A stretch of DNA of 64,000 nucleotides from Hymenoscyphus infarciens (taxonomy: Eukaryota > Ascomycota > Leotiomycetes > Helotiales > Helotiaceae): assembly GCA_001414345.1 (NCBI GenBank), contig LLCB01000188.1:52175-116174 (forward strand), read 5' to 3'. The position numbers and the translations under genes are program-made. Below are positions 63,134 through 64,000 of this stretch, one piece after another. The notes beneath the pieces are model-generated. The model searched no databases. It was not told where the DNA came from and saw only the letters and a program-made list of their open reading frames with translations. Within the stretch, counting starts at the first letter, position 1. Every line of letters starts with the position of its first letter.

Positions 63134-63257
63134 TTTTACAGAGGGCTGTGTAGGTTGTGGATTTATACGTGTCCTTCGCACTAAAGAAGCTACGTAAGGG
63201 TGGTGTCTTTATTAAGAGCACGGCCTTATAGAGGGTAGGAAAAGTATGCCTGTGGTG
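63134..63257 (-). repeat. Right terminal inverted repeat of the giant element
   Basis: Inverted partner of 33825-33948. Its inner half keeps the unmutated states, while its outer half has two TG-to-TA changes of its own. Confidence 0.92.
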
Positions 63258-64000
63258 TCTGATGGCATCTGAGAGGATACGCGAAGAATCGAAGATTCTT
63301 ATTATCGCTTTTACACACACGTGTAACGACCACTCTAACTAAGAAAGAAGAGTATCCGGCGACACTTATTCTAATTATCCCCTTAACTCTAGAATTCCAA
63401 TACTAAACAATAGTTAATAGACGATCAAAAAAGGAAAGGCTCATATGTCATCACACAAACCCTTCTCGTGCATGCCCGCAGAACCCAACAAGCAATACAA
63501 CGAGAAGAACGACTACGTACGGCCCAATATAACTCCGGAATCTAATTTAGGTTATAAATCTCAAAGAGGAAACCTGAAGTCGCTTGTAGATAATACACTT
63601 AGAGCGTAAGAGCTACCTAATAATTACAGCAGCAAAACCAACACCCAACACCCAACATACCTCTCATAACTCCGAATTTCCTAATAAAACCAAGCAAGCA
63701 CAAAACATAACTCTCAAATAGTTCACACCCCGTCCGTCGACTCTCATCCCTTCCTATAAAATAAACAAATTCCCTAGAGATCATCATCAATTCTCTCTCT
63801 CCCTCAACCCCCCAGAAAACCCCATCATACCAAAAACCCCCTCGTACCAAAACCCCAACCAGAACAACCAAAACAACAAAGCCCAAACAACAAAGAACAA
63901 CAATCAACAATCAACAATAAAATACTTACTCTTCCTAATTACCCCACGCTACTCCATTAACACAGCACAACTCAATTCTCCCCTCCCCCCCCCCCAAAGC
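63258..64000. other. Right flank of the giant element
   Basis: Ordinary base composition resumes abruptly. From about 63600 to the window end the plus strand is very C/A-rich and G-poor, ending in a poly-C run. This resembles a long promoter or 5' leader of a plus-strand gene starting beyond the window. The minus-strand open frame at 63617-63910 is a by-product of this skew. Confidence 0.5.

Larger units (their letters stand above)
33825..63257. mobile_element. Giant 29.4-kb terminal-inverted-repeat element, RIP-degraded
   Basis: Both ends carry the same 124-bp sequence in inverted orientation (33825-33948 and 63134-63257), starting CACCACAGGCATACTTTTCC. The flanks are TCTGATAG (33817-33824) and TCTGATGG (63258-63265), an 8-bp target duplication differing by one TG-to-TA transition. 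The inside is extremely AT-rich, with CpA and TpG almost gone and TpA in excess, the mark of saturating RIP; ATG is rare and no long ORF survives. Internal features include GTAAGCT motif clusters, 23-bp and 69-bp tandem repeats and microsatellites. Long TIRs plus an 8-bp duplication fit hAT, KDZ/Zisupton or Mutator-like elements; size recalls giant DNA transposons. The superfamily cannot be assigned without a recognisable transposase. Confidence 0.88.

Noticed and set aside
33825..63257. Interpretation as a Starship
   Set aside because: No tyrosine-recombinase captain can be recognised and Starships do not normally have 124-bp terminal inverted repeats; a heavily RIPed captain cannot be excluded without a de-RIPed consensus.
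33825..63257. Interpretation as nested LTR retrotransposons
   Set aside because: No long direct terminal repeats were noticed inside the block, and the terminal repeats are inverted; older RIPed retroelements nested inside remain possible.
63617..63910. Minus-strand open frame of 97 codons at the window end
   Set aside because: It is the complement of a strongly C/A-skewed, G-poor leader-like region; the encoded Val/Gly/Cys-rich sequence follows from the skew and has no domain.

Overview
The window is chromosomal DNA of a filamentous ascomycete. Genes carry short GT-AG introns, there is a HET-domain gene and two 2EXR/F-box-like genes, and about 29 kb shows saturated C-to-T / G-to-A decay of the repeat-induced point mutation (RIP) type. 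The gene families resemble those of Leotiomycetes (Helotiales); that placement is inference from family resemblance, not a search.

Layout. 1-5089: 3' part of a group X-type hybrid histidine kinase (ATPase-GAF-HisKA-HATPase-receiver). 5911-6110: a cluster of GTAAGCY motifs spaced largely at 19 bp. 6472-7131: ribosomal protein eL27 in four exons. 7935-8882: a 2EXR/F-box-like protein. 9083-10780 (minus): a HET-domain gene with an in-frame stop. 12456-14155 (minus): a large F-box-like protein whose frame is broken near its N-terminus. 14944-15417: a 474-bp hAT-like MITE with 22-bp terminal inverted repeats and a perfect 8-bp target duplication. 15831-16177 (minus): a small secreted Kex2-type repeat peptide precursor whose repeat unit is an exon plus intron module. 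17045-19916 (minus): nitrate reductase, with GATA sites and a NIT4-type palindrome upstream. 20843-21762 (minus): a single-pass membrane protein with a Cys-rich ectodomain. 23357-27537: the nonsense-mediated decay factor UPF2 in eight exons. 27538-32600: gene-poor DNA with a three-unit tandem repeat and two small overlapping convergent ORFs. 32625-33484 (minus): a decayed CYP52-like cytochrome P450.

33825-63257 is a single 29.4-kb element. It is bounded by 124-bp terminal inverted repeats and by an 8-bp target duplication (TCTGATAG / TCTGATGG). Its inside is RIP-saturated and has no intact ORF. It landed in one arm of a small inverted-repeat element whose other arm survives at 33600-33626, so the empty site can be read inside the window. 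Clusters of GTAAGCT lie near both ends in opposite orientation, and 69-bp (23-codon) repeats and a codon-like frame survive as coding fossils. I could not assign a transposase family.

Most of the genes are ordinary, independent fungal genes rather than a cluster. The points most worth following are the giant inverted-repeat element, the exon-intron-repeat peptide precursor, and the 19-bp spaced iteron cluster, which uses the same core motif that is abundant in the giant element.
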